Positions 47,007-56,511 of a DNA stretch of 62,922 bases are shown piece by piece. A program made the position numbers and the translations under genes. Every line of letters starts with the position of its first letter. Position 1 is the first letter of the stretch. The DNA comes from Anaerolineae bacterium. Lineage in GTDB: Bacteria; Chloroflexota; Anaerolineae; J102. Under the pieces are notes generated by a model. The model saw only the letters and a program-made list of their open reading frames with translations, was not told where the DNA came from and searched no databases. Location: positions 1 through 62,922 of the forward strand of contig JALXCB010000080.1 in NCBI GenBank assembly GCA_026991225.1, written 5' to 3'.

Positions 47007-47728
47007 AGATTGAAGGTGAAGTATTCGCGCAGAAAGGGAATGCGGGCGGGTAGAGACAGGAGGCGGGAAAGGAGTTTATCGCTGCGATTTGTCTGTAGAG
47101 AAAGGATGGTCAAGCCCGATTGGGCGAAAATACGCTCATAATCGGCCAACGCCAGACCATTCAGCCCCAAGTCGCCCAGGCTGTGGATCTCCAATTGCGG
47201 CCAGCGCGCTCGGGTGCGGGCCAGCACGCCCTCTTCCCCCAGCATGAGGTGTCGCCAGGGGATGCGGGATTGCGAGTATCCGTGGTCGCCCAGAGGGCTG
47301 TTGTAAAGCGGCCCAAAGCCTGCGTAAATGCGCCCGCCCCGCTTCAAGCGCTTCTTCATCTCCGCCAACATGCCTGGCAGATCAAGGATGTGTTCGAAAC
47401 TGTCCTTGGAAAGAATGAAATCGAACGTCTCATCCTCGGGATAATCCTTCAAATCCTGACAGAGGAAGGTCACCCGATCGGCCACGTCCCCGTGATTCTG
47501 AATGAGGTTGGCGTTGGCGAACTCGATGAGTCGACAGTTCAGGTCCAGTCCCACCACACTCGCTGCGCCCGCCCGGGCCACGTAGATAGCCATGCTACCG
47601 TGGCCGCAGCCCACATCCAGCACGCGTTTGCCGGTGAAATCGGGCTGGCCGCCAAAGCGTCGCCAGAACTGGGGATTTTGCCACTCGCCGCGGGCGAAAT
47701 AGTCGAGATCAGCTTGCTTTAATTTCAT
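46982..47728 (-). CDS. SAM-dependent methyltransferase (class I)
   Basis: A 248-residue enzyme with motif I VLDVGCGHGSMAIYVA (about 36-51), the acidic loop VVGLDLN, and the post-motif region DFILSKDSFEHILDLPGMLAEMKKRLKRGGRIY. Substrate unknown; a sugar or lipid is likely from the context. The start at 47728 is preferred: a CATAAT hexamer ends six bases before it and no ribosome binding site precedes it. A longer frame upstream would overlap that hexamer. It is convergent with the Alg13-like gene and divergent from the radical SAM cluster. Confidence 0.85.
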   Translation of the reverse strand: MKLKQADLDYFARGEWQNPQFWRRFGGQPDFTGKRVLDVGCGHGSMAIYVARAGAASVVGLDLNCRLIEFANANLIQNHGDVADRVTFLCQDLKDYPEDETFDFILSKDSFEHILDLPGMLAEMKKRLKRGGRIYAGFGPLYNSPLGDHGYSQSRIPWRHLMLGEEGVLARTRARWPQLEIHSLGDLGLNGLALADYERIFAQSGLTILSLQTNRSDKLLSRLLSLPARIPFLREYFTFNLYVVLERP

Positions 47729-47835
47729 GGCTGCATTATGCCACAATTCTTTCAGGGAAGCTGAAAAGCGCGTGGGCTGTCCCGCCGTGATGCCGTCGGT
47801 AAGAGGGCAATTTTTATGAAATCTTTCATAAAAAT

Positions 47836-47864
47836 TTGACAACTCTCAGAGCAGCGCATATAAT
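47836..47864 (+). promoter_or_regulatory. Consensus promoter of the radical SAM cluster
   Basis: TTGACA (47836-47841), 17-base spacer, TATAAT (47859-47864): a perfect consensus. The leader of about 300 bases contains repeat C copy 6. Confidence 0.8.
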
Positions 47865-47924
47865 GGCGACGCATCCATTGGTTTGCCTGCCAGGAATGTT
47901 GTAAACTTATTGGTTGCATCTCGC

Positions 47925-48100
47925 TGCTTTGAAAATAGGATTCGGATCAGGATTAGGATTGAGGATCGCCAGGTCTCCATTGAGCGAGTCTGCAACGGGC
48001 GTGATGCGTGAAAACGTGAAACGTGAGATCGTTACGCATCACGCATTACGCATTACGTGCCTGGCTTCCCGCGCCGCCCTGGCCGCGAGGCATTTCCGTC
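47925..48100 (+). repeat. Composite intergenic repeat C, copy 6
   Basis: The fullest copy: CTTTGAAAATAGGATTCGG, ATCAGGATTAGGATTGAGG, GATCGCCAGG, CGAGTCTGCAACGGGCGTG, hairpin GTGATGCGTGAAAACGTG against GCATCACGCATTACGC, and GGCTTCCCGCGCCGCCCTGG. Confidence 0.82.
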
Positions 48101-48171
48101 CGTATCGGCGCAGGCTCACCTGCCGTCATCCTCCCTCTCACCTATGCTTTTCCCAACGAGGTTTCACGTCC

Positions 48172-49674
48172 ATGCGCGTTTTACTCATCAATCCCCGTTT
48201 TCGCCTTCCCATCGACACCCGCACCAGCCCCCATCTCGGCCTCGCCTACCTGGGCGCCGTCTCCGAAGAGCGCGGCGACGAAGTCGTCGTCTTCGATGCA
48301 GATGTGGAAGACCAACCTTTGAGCGAATTCGTTCAGGAATACAAACCCCATCTCGTGGGCATCACCGCCAACACGCCCCAGGTGAAACAGGCGTGGCGTC
48401 ACGCCAAGGAGATCAAGAATGTGTGGGATGTGCCTATCGTCATCGGCGGCCCGCACCCCAGCGTGGTCTCCGAAGACCTGGACTACGAATCCCTGACGCA
48501 GGGGCCTATCGATATCGTCGTGCGGGGCGAGGGCGAGGAAACGTGGATCGAGATTTCGGAGAAGGTCGAGGATTTCCTCAAGCATCATCCCACCTTCTCC
48601 ACGGATGAATTGATGGACCCGGCCAAGGGCATTTGGGATGAGGTGCTGGGCATCACCTACAAAACATCGGATGGCGAATTGCATCGCAACCCCGACCGTC
48701 CCGCCATCAACGATCTGGACAGCCTGCCCTGGCCCGCGTACCACCTCTTCAAGATGGATCGATACACGAACTTGCAGCCCGCCACCGACGCGGTGGACGG
48801 GGCCAAGAGCTTCAGCATCCTCACCAGCCGTGGCTGCCCCTATCGCTGCACCTTCTGCTCCCAATCCATCATGCCCGTCAAATGGCGCAGCCGCACGCCC
48901 GAGAACGTCATCGCCGAGTGGGAGCACCTGGTGCGCAACATGGGCGCACAGGAGATCGGCGTGCTGGACGACAGCGCCAACATTCGCAAAAAGCGCCTGC
49001 ATCAGATCGCGGACCTGCTCATCGAGAAAGAGCTTAATCACGTGCCCTGGATTTTCGTCAACGGCATCCGGGCGAATCTGGTCGACCGGGAGCTCATGTT
49101 CAAGCTGAAAAAGGCCGGGCTCAAGCGCACCGCGTTCGGGGTGGAGACGGGCAATCCGGAGATTCTGAAGACCATCGACAAGCGCATCGACCTGGACACC
49201 ATCCGCGAGGCGTTCAAGATCACCAAGGAGGCGGGCATCGAGACCATCGCCTTCATGATCATCGGCCTGCCGGGCGACACGCGCGAAACCATGCAGGACA
49301 CCATCAACTTCGCCATCGAGCTGGACCCCCTCATCGCCAATTTCAGCATGATGACGCCCTATCCGGGCACCGCGGTGTGGGAGCAGGTCAAACGCAATGG
49401 CCGTCTCCTGATTCAGGATTGGGAGGATTACGTGTTCTTCGAGCAGAAGGCCCGCTTCGAGATGGGCGATCTCACGGCCGAGCTCATGGAAGAAATGTAT
49501 CGCCGCGCCTACCGCCAGTTCTATCTGCGTCCGGGGCCCATCTGGCGGCGGGTGAAACAGAAGGATTTCTGGGTGAATCTGCCGCGCAACCTGCGCATCG
49601 CCGCCCGCACCTTCCTGCCCAAGAAGGAAAAGACCGGTCTGCGCAAGCAGATGGAAGCGCAAGCGCTGTCTTGA
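48172..49674 (+). CDS. B12-binding radical SAM enzyme 1
   Basis: A 500-residue protein. Residues 1-130 form a Rossmann-like cobalamin-binding domain (MRVLLINPRFRLPID, LGLAYLGAVSEE, VIGGPHPSVVSEDL, VRGEGEET) without the DxHxxG His, as in class B radical SAM methylases. The radical SAM core has C222-C226-C229 (CPYRCTFC) and later GVETGNPEILKTIDKRIDL and IIGLPGDTRETMQDTINF. The tail FYLRPGPIWRRVKQKDFW is of the BchE-like type. The reaction is probably methylation or cyclisation of an unreactive carbon on a lipid or natural product; the substrate is unknown. First of seven radical SAM genes. Confidence 0.9.
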   Translation: MRVLLINPRFRLPIDTRTSPHLGLAYLGAVSEERGDEVVVFDADVEDQPLSEFVQEYKPHLVGITANTPQVKQAWRHAKEIKNVWDVPIVIGGPHPSVVSEDLDYESLTQGPIDIVVRGEGEETWIEISEKVEDFLKHHPTFSTDELMDPAKGIWDEVLGITYKTSDGELHRNPDRPAINDLDSLPWPAYHLFKMDRYTNLQPATDAVDGAKSFSILTSRGCPYRCTFCSQSIMPVKWRSRTPENVIAEWEHLVRNMGAQEIGVLDDSANIRKKRLHQIADLLIEKELNHVPWIFVNGIRANLVDRELMFKLKKAGLKRTAFGVETGNPEILKTIDKRIDLDTIREAFKITKEAGIETIAFMIIGLPGDTRETMQDTINFAIELDPLIANFSMMTPYPGTAVWEQVKRNGRLLIQDWEDYVFFEQKARFEMGDLTAELMEEMYRRAYRQFYLRPGPIWRRVKQKDFWVNLPRNLRIAARTFLPKKEKTGLRKQMEAQALS

Positions 49675-49741
49675 TGAATGCATTGACATCTTGCCCGGCG
49701 GCCACGTTCAACACGCTTTCATCTTCATGTGCTAAACTGCT

Positions 49742-49885
49742 TTGAAGATAGCGTTGGCCGCGGTTGCGAAAGGATCGCCAGGCCAACGTTGGGCGAGTCT
49801 GCAACGGGCGTGATGCGTAATCCGTAATCCGTAACGACCTTACGCATCACGCATCACGCATTACGTGCCTGGCTTCCCGCGCCAA
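49742..49885 (+). repeat. Composite intergenic repeat C, copy 7
   Basis: GGATCGCCAGGCCAACGTTG, CGAGTCTGCAACGGGCGTG, word hairpin CGTAATCCGTAATCCG against GCATCACGCATCACGC, tail GCCTGGCTTCCCGCGCC. Sits between radical SAM genes 1 and 2. Confidence 0.8.
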
Positions 49886-49951
49886 GAGATTCATCAAAGC
49901 TCGCACTCTTCCCCCGGCCCTTCCCACACATCCCGCCTGGAGGATATATCG

Positions 49952-51424
49952 ATGAAAATCGCTCTCATCGGCCCCAAATGGAACGAACTCGTCAACGCCT
50001 ACCCCTCGCTGGGGCTGGGCTATCTGGCCGCGGTGGCGGAGCAGGAAGGGCATGAGGTCGCCATTTTCGACTTCGGCCTGAAGCCCTGTCGCCCCATCGA
50101 GGAGGAGGTGCAGGACGTGATCGATTTCAGGCCCGATCTGGTGGCCTTCACCTCCATGACCACCAGTTTCGCCAGCGTGGAGCAGGCTGCGGCCATGCTC
50201 AAAGACGCGTTGGGCGTGACCATCCTCATCGGCGGGCCGCACGCCACCTCGTTGCCCAACGAGACCCTGAAGAATCCGAACATCGACTATCTCATCTACG
50301 GCGAGGGCGAAGAAACCTTCATCGAGTTCCTGCGGGCGCTGGAGAATGGCAATCGCCAGTGGGACGGCTTTGGGGGGCTGTGGTACAAGGAGGATGGCCG
50401 GATTTTGAACAATCCACAGCGCGGGTTGATCAAAGACCTGGATGCGCTGCCCTATCCCGCCCGCCATCTCTTCCGCCTGGACGAATATCCCCTCTACGCG
50501 CCCACGGGCGAGCAGATGCTGACCGTGCTCAGCAGCCGCGGCTGCCCCTACAACTGCTCCTTTTGCTTCAAAGGCATCGTGGGCCGCACCTACCGCCAGC
50601 GCAGCCCCGAAAACATCGCGGATGAGCTGGAGCACCTGATGAACGCCTATGGCGTGCGCAATTTCTATTTCATCGACGATCTGTTCACCATCGACGTGCG
50701 CCGCCTGGACAAGATTCTGGACCACTTCATCGAACGCAAGATGGACATTCGCTGGCAGTGTCTGGCCCGGGTGGACCGGGTGAATCCGGAACTGCTGGGG
50801 AAAATGTATCAGGCCGGGTGCCGCGAGATCCACTACGGCATCGAGAGCGGCAATGAAGAGGTGCTGAAACGTACGGCCAAACACATCGACCTGAACCGGG
50901 TGCGGGACGCGGTCACCTGGACGGAAGAAGCGGGCATTCGGGCCAAGGGCTACTTCATTCTGGGGCTGCCCGGCGATAACGAGGAGACCATCGAAGAGAC
51001 CATCGAATTCGCGGCCAGCCTGCCCCTGACCGAGGCCATGTTCTCCATCGCCACCCCCTTCCCGGGCACGCAGCTTTGGAATGAGCTTTTACGCCGGCAT
51101 CCCGACCTGGTGTACAATGCCGACTTCACCAAGAGCTACTACTACAACAGCTATCAATCCTCCATCGCCCCCTTCATGAACGTCTCCGACGTGCCCGACG
51201 ACGTGCTCAGCCAGAAGGCCATCGAGGCCCGCCAGCGCTTCATCGAGGCCAAGAAGCGCCGCATCTACCGCGAGAGCTTCGGGCCCAAGGTGGGGGATCT
51301 GTTGTGGAATGTGGCGCAGATCACGCCCGTGCGCAAGGTGGGCAGCGCGCTCACCCATGCGGGCCTGTTCAAGAAATTCCAGCGCACCAAAGGCGAACTC
51401 TTCGGCCCCGTCTCCTGGACCTGA
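49952..51424 (+). CDS. B12-binding radical SAM enzyme 2
   Basis: A 490-residue relative of gene 1. The cobalamin-binding half is MKIALIGPKWNELV to IYGEGEETFIEFL (about 1-128), again with no DxHxxG. The iron-sulfur motif is C198-C202-C205 (CPYNCSFC), followed by CLARVDRVNPELLGKMYQAGCREIHYGIESGNEEVLKRTAKHID and LGLPGDNEETIEETIEF. It has a longer basic C terminus (EAKKRRIYRESFGPKVGD). TGGAGG stands ten bases before the ATG. Confidence 0.9.
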   Translation: MKIALIGPKWNELVNAYPSLGLGYLAAVAEQEGHEVAIFDFGLKPCRPIEEEVQDVIDFRPDLVAFTSMTTSFASVEQAAAMLKDALGVTILIGGPHATSLPNETLKNPNIDYLIYGEGEETFIEFLRALENGNRQWDGFGGLWYKEDGRILNNPQRGLIKDLDALPYPARHLFRLDEYPLYAPTGEQMLTVLSSRGCPYNCSFCFKGIVGRTYRQRSPENIADELEHLMNAYGVRNFYFIDDLFTIDVRRLDKILDHFIERKMDIRWQCLARVDRVNPELLGKMYQAGCREIHYGIESGNEEVLKRTAKHIDLNRVRDAVTWTEEAGIRAKGYFILGLPGDNEETIEETIEFAASLPLTEAMFSIATPFPGTQLWNELLRRHPDLVYNADFTKSYYYNSYQSSIAPFMNVSDVPDDVLSQKAIEARQRFIEAKKRRIYRESFGPKVGDLLWNVAQITPVRKVGSALTHAGLFKKFQRTKGELFGPVSWT

Positions 51425-51429
51425 GAAAT

Positions 51430-51505
51430 GGCTAATTGTCAATTGTCAATGGCTAATTGTCATTCACTCATCCCCCAATCCCAATCCTAATCCTAATCCC
51501 GCCTC
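51430..51505. repeat. Word arrays GGCTAATTGTCAATTGTC and CCTAATCC
   Basis: Two unrelated word runs fill the gap: GGCTAATTGTCAATTGTCA repeated twice, then CCCAATCCCAATCCTAATCC. The next ATG follows directly, without a ribosome binding site. Confidence 0.65.
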
Positions 51506-51509
51506 CCCC

Positions 51510-52679
51510 ATGCCCAAACGCCAGCTGACCTTCCGCGAGAAACTTCGCAACAAATCGAAAATCTACCGCAACAAGGCGCTGGGGCCTGTCAAGTACCTGG
51601 CTTATGAAACCGGCCAGACCAGGCATGTGCCCCCGCCCGACCGCATGTACATCGAATCCACCAACGTCTGCAACCTGCGGTGCGTCATGTGCCCCACGGG
51701 CCGGGGCGAGATCACCCGCGTCAATGGCTACATGAAGTGGGAGGTGTTCAAGCAGATCGTGGACGAGATGGCCCCGCTGGTCAAGGCCACCACCCTGCAC
51801 ATCTGGGGCGAACCCCTGCTCCATCCCCGCATCTTCGACATGGTGGCCTACTGCTCGGAAAAAGGGCTGCGGTCGGAGATCAGCACCAACGCCACCCTCC
51901 TCACCGAGGAGCGGGGCCGCAAGCTGCTGGACGCGGGCCTGAGCGTCATCTACCTCTGTCAGGATGGCGTCCGCCCGGAGACCTATGAGAACGTGCGGGT
52001 GAATGCCGACTTCGAGCGCACCAACGCCAACATCCGCCGATTCGTGGAAATGAAGCACGAGGGCGGCTATCAGACCTTCGTCAACCTGCAAATCATCGAG
52101 ATGGAGCACACCAAGGACGAGACCGACGCGTTCGTCGAGTATTGGAAACAGGTTCCGGGCGTCGATCTCGTTCACATCAAGCCCTTCGACTCCTGGGGCG
52201 ACCAGATCGAAGAGATCAGCGCCCTGCGCCCGCAAGAAGAACTGAACCTGCCCAAGCGTTACGCCTGTCCCAACCTGTGGTACCACGTCCACATCTACTG
52301 GGACGGCTCCATCGCCATGTGCGACCGCGATTTCAACCTCGACTTCGACCTGGGCAACGTCATCGACGAGGACGGCGTGGTGCGGGTGATGAAGAACTGG
52401 AACGGGCCCAAGATGCAAAAGCTGCGCCAGATGCACGTCGAAGGCCGCTATGATGAGGTGTCGCCTTGCAACACCTGCGTGGAATGGGCCTGGTGGAAAC
52501 CCACGCCCTTCGAATCTTACGGCAACCGCCCCGCGGAGGACTCGCACGAGACCTTTGGCGGGGATCGCGTCTACATCAAAGACGAGCGGAAGCATCGTGA
52601 CAACGGCGCGAATGGCACCTCTAACGGCGCTTCCGCCATCCCTCTGATCCTTCCCGAAGAGACGAAAGCTAAAGACTGA
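51510..52679 (+). CDS. Radical SAM/SPASM enzyme 3 (no B12 domain)
   Basis: A 389-residue protein. After a basic N terminus (KRQLTFREKLRNKSKIYRNK) comes the radical SAM core with C54-C58-C61 (CNLRCVMC), HIWGEPLLHP in the position of the usual GGEP motif, and STNATLLTEERGRKLLDAGLS. The C-terminal part has a SPASM-like cysteine set (ACPNLW, AMCDRD, PCNTCVEW) that would hold auxiliary iron-sulfur clusters. Such proteins modify peptides, sugars or lipids. The Asn-rich tail (DNGANGTSNGAS) looks flexible. The start ATG is preceded by CCTCCCCC rather than a ribosome binding site. Confidence 0.88.
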   Translation: MPKRQLTFREKLRNKSKIYRNKALGPVKYLAYETGQTRHVPPPDRMYIESTNVCNLRCVMCPTGRGEITRVNGYMKWEVFKQIVDEMAPLVKATTLHIWGEPLLHPRIFDMVAYCSEKGLRSEISTNATLLTEERGRKLLDAGLSVIYLCQDGVRPETYENVRVNADFERTNANIRRFVEMKHEGGYQTFVNLQIIEMEHTKDETDAFVEYWKQVPGVDLVHIKPFDSWGDQIEEISALRPQEELNLPKRYACPNLWYHVHIYWDGSIAMCDRDFNLDFDLGNVIDEDGVVRVMKNWNGPKMQKLRQMHVEGRYDEVSPCNTCVEWAWWKPTPFESYGNRPAEDSHETFGGDRVYIKDERKHRDNGANGTSNGASAIPLILPEETKAKD

Positions 52680-52770
52680 AGACTAAAGATTAAAGACTAA
52701 AGCTTTTATCGTCTTCCAGACAGTTGTTCACTGAACACTGATTACTGAATACTGAATACTGATTACTGAA
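52680..52770. repeat. TAAAGACTAAAG and GTTCACTGAACACTG word arrays
   Basis: AGACTAAAGATTAAAGAC, then TGTTCACTGAACACTG and ATTACTGAATACTG words run up to the next start codon; the first words overlap the end of the previous gene. Confidence 0.7.
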
Positions 52771-52773
52771 ACC

Positions 52774-54180
52774 ATGGCCACCTTCTTCCCCTGGGGCAAA
52801 AGCAAACGCTCGAACATCCTCTGGCTCGACCTGGGCGACCTGGGCGACCTGGTGAACCCCGGCGGGCCCCACGAACAATGGCAGGACCACGGTTTGGGCC
52901 TGCTGCGTACCATCCTCCACCAGAACGGCATTCAGACCGATCTGGCGTCCACCCGCGCGGTCACCTCGTGGGATCAGCTCGCGCCCAAACTTCAGGGCTA
53001 CGACATGTTGCTGATGAACGTCCGCAGCTACACCTATCCGCCTGCCAAGAAAGCGGCCGAGCTGTTCAAGGAAATCAATCCCAACGGCCTCGTGCTGGTG
53101 GGCGGCATGCACGCCACCGTCGCGCCCGATGAGATGCTCTCGGTGGACGCGTTCGATAAAATCTGCATGGGCGCGGGCGAGCAAGTCATCGTCGACCTGG
53201 TGAAAGATCCCCACAGCTTCCCCCGCGTCTTCTCGGGCGAAAGCGCCAAAAGCATGGCCGAATGGCCCATGATCGACCGGGAGCTGTGGCCCAAGCCCGC
53301 GGGCGGCTGGCGCATGCGCCGTTATTGGAAATGGAAATGGCCTCTGGAGCCGGAATGCGGCTGGGGGCCCGGGCCCGTCGCCACCATCATCACCAGCCGG
53401 GTCTGCCCCTGGAAGTGCGTCTTCTGCAACGAAAGCTCCTACATCCCCCTGATGGGCCGCCGCCCGGTGGACATGGTCATCGACGAGCTCAACTACCTGG
53501 ACCGCAAATACGGCGTCGGCTCCGTGGTCATCCACGACTCCATGTTCTTCCAGAACCCAAGCTGGCTGGAGGAATGGCTGGAGAAATACCCCCGCAAGAC
53601 GAAACGCTGGACCTACTGGGCCGCGGCCCGGGCCGACACCGTGGTGCAATGGCCCGAGCTCTTCATCGCCCTGGTCAAAGAGACCAACTGGCGCACCATC
53701 TCCATCGGCTTCGAATCGGGCAGCGACCGCGTCCTCAAAATCCTGAACAAAGAAGTCACCGAGGAAGAAAACTTCTTCGTCATCGACCTGGTCAACCGTC
53801 TGGGGGATGAGTTGGAGGCCAAGGGCGAGCAGCCGCCCGTGTTCTGGTCCAACATCATGCTGGGCATCCCCGGCGAGACCCGCGAAGACGCGTTCAAAAC
53901 CATGCGCATGCTCAAGACCATGAAGCGGGTCATGCCCTCCATCTCCTTCTACGCGCCCTACCCCGGCTCCGCGCTGGGCTACCAGCTCATCGCCGAGGGC
54001 AAGAGCCTCATGTCCAAGGACAACTACCATCGCTTCCCGGGCGATGAGAAGGTCAAGGGCATCGACTACCAGTTCTACCGCGACCTCATCGCCGGCAAAT
54101 ACGACGACGAAGTCAACAAGGGCCTGGACACGGTCATGCACGGCGCCGAGCTCTACCGCGGCTCTCTGGTCAAAGCCTAG
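52774..54180 (+). CDS. B12-binding-like radical SAM enzyme 4
   Basis: A 468-residue enzyme, the most diverged of the set. The N-terminal half has the nucleotide-fold pattern of B12 domains (ILWLDLGDLGDL, LVLVGGMHATVAPDEML, CMGAGEQVIVDLV). The core motif is C211-C215-C218 (CPWKCVFC). SIGFESGSDRVLKILNKEVTEEENFFVIDL and LGIPGETREDAFKTMRML match the radical SAM barrel. The segment before the core is strikingly aromatic (RRYWKWKWPLEPECGWGPGP). No ribosome binding site is visible; the start abuts a word array. Confidence 0.85.
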   Translation: MATFFPWGKSKRSNILWLDLGDLGDLVNPGGPHEQWQDHGLGLLRTILHQNGIQTDLASTRAVTSWDQLAPKLQGYDMLLMNVRSYTYPPAKKAAELFKEINPNGLVLVGGMHATVAPDEMLSVDAFDKICMGAGEQVIVDLVKDPHSFPRVFSGESAKSMAEWPMIDRELWPKPAGGWRMRRYWKWKWPLEPECGWGPGPVATIITSRVCPWKCVFCNESSYIPLMGRRPVDMVIDELNYLDRKYGVGSVVIHDSMFFQNPSWLEEWLEKYPRKTKRWTYWAAARADTVVQWPELFIALVKETNWRTISIGFESGSDRVLKILNKEVTEEENFFVIDLVNRLGDELEAKGEQPPVFWSNIMLGIPGETREDAFKTMRMLKTMKRVMPSISFYAPYPGSALGYQLIAEGKSLMSKDNYHRFPGDEKVKGIDYQFYRDLIAGKYDDEVNKGLDTVMHGAELYRGSLVKA

Positions 54181-54219
54181 CGACGCCGCGCCTGACGACG
54201 TGTTAAGCCGAACGAAAGC

Positions 54220-54345
54220 GCCTCGCAGCCATATTGGCGCGGGCAGCCGACTTCGTAATGCGTAATGCGTGATGCGTAATGACCTCACGGATTACGGATT
54301 ACGCATCACGCCCGTGGCAAACTCGCCCAACGTGATCTTTAAGTC
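54220..54345 (-). repeat. Composite intergenic repeat C, copy 8 (reverse orientation)
   Basis: GGCGCGGGCAGCC, CGTAATGCGTAATGCGTGATGC, ACGGATTACGGATTACGC, GCCCGTGGCAAACTCGCCC. Confidence 0.78.
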
Positions 54346-54382
54346 ACCTTTGCAAACAAGCACAGCCTTCTGAACACAAACC

Positions 54383-54589
54383 ATGAGCAGCTTCGACCAT
54401 CCCACCCACATGTTCCTCTTCAAAATGAAGAACGGCAAGAACAAACTCGCCTATGGCGAGACGCCCGAGGACGCGCTGGAAATCCTGCGATGGCGTTTGA
54501 CTGAAGAGGAAATGGCGCAGATCATCCCTGACGACTACGTCAAATTCCATCCCCGCCAGCTTCAGAAATACATCGACAATCTGGGATGA
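54383..54589 (+). CDS. 68-residue protein of unknown function within the radical SAM cluster
   Basis: Encodes MSSFDHPTHMFLFKMKNGK, then ETPEDALEILRWRLTEEEMAQIIP and a Lys/Gln-rich end (HPRQLQKYIDNLG). It reads like a small folded alpha/beta protein with no Cys, no signal peptide and no membrane helix. I recognise no family. It lies between radical SAM genes 4 and 5, so an accessory or carrier role is possible; a peptide substrate role is less likely. Confidence 0.7.
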   Translation: MSSFDHPTHMFLFKMKNGKNKLAYGETPEDALEILRWRLTEEEMAQIIPDDYVKFHPRQLQKYIDNLG

Positions 54590-54700
54590 CGGGATCAGGA
54601 TTAGGATTAGGATCAGGATTGGGAATGGTTGCGCCCAACCACAATCCTAATCCTGTTCCTAATCCTAATCCTAATCCTAATCCTCAATCCCAACCCTCGC
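54590..54700. repeat. AGGATT word hairpin
   Basis: AGGATTAGGATTAGGATCAGG is followed after a 24-base loop by runs of TAATCC words over 50 bases. It is the purest word-based hairpin in the window. An ATG upstream of it gives a long frame of Leu-Ile-Leu, rejected as repeat translation. Confidence 0.8.
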
Positions 54701-54748
54701 CCCCTCGCCCTTTCGCCCCCTCGCAATCTCGCCCCTCGCCCTGCCTCC

Positions 54749-56173
<1,425 letters not shown>

Positions 56174-56181
56174 CATGAAAG

Positions 56182-56212
56182 GTAACTACTAAGATCGTCA
56201 CCCGAAAACCAC
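56182..56212. mobile_element. Remnant of an IS66-type MITE, cut by MITE copy 2
   Basis: GTAACTACTAAGATCGTCACC and the following bases match the inverted end of 59895-60010, and stop exactly where the TA-inserted MITE begins. The rest of the element is absent on the far side, so a deletion followed or accompanied the insertion. Confidence 0.65.
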
Positions 56213-56459
56213 TAAACTAAACGCATTTTGAAATCAGGTGTTTTCGGCCTCGGCCACCCGGAGCTGAAGCTCCGGGCTACGAAACGACGCCGGGTGAACC
56301 CGGCTTCCTGCGGCGAGCGACCTGCGCCATAGCCCCATTGATGGGGCGTCGTTTTTAGCCCGCAGGTGAACCTGCGGGCGGCGGCGCGGCCAGAGAATCG
56401 CCTTTCACTGATGATCCAATGCGAACCAAAAGCCTTGGTTTCAATTTGCTTTCAGTTTA
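56213..56459. mobile_element. 243-bp MITE copy 2, TA target duplication
   Basis: TA at 56213-56214 and 56458-56459; same 243-bp length and terminal inverted repeats as copy 1 with very few differences, which implies recent movement. Confidence 0.88.
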
Positions 56460-56511
56460 GTCTTTAGTCTTTGATCCCCACCAACCCACCACTCCACAAG
56501 CACACCTCCCC

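Noticed and set aside
54590-54748. N-terminal extension of radical SAM enzyme 5 reading Leu-Ile-Leu repeats like a signal peptide
   Set aside because: It is translation of the TAATCC word array. The B12-domain opening at MPSLRKITLIQPG is the natural start.
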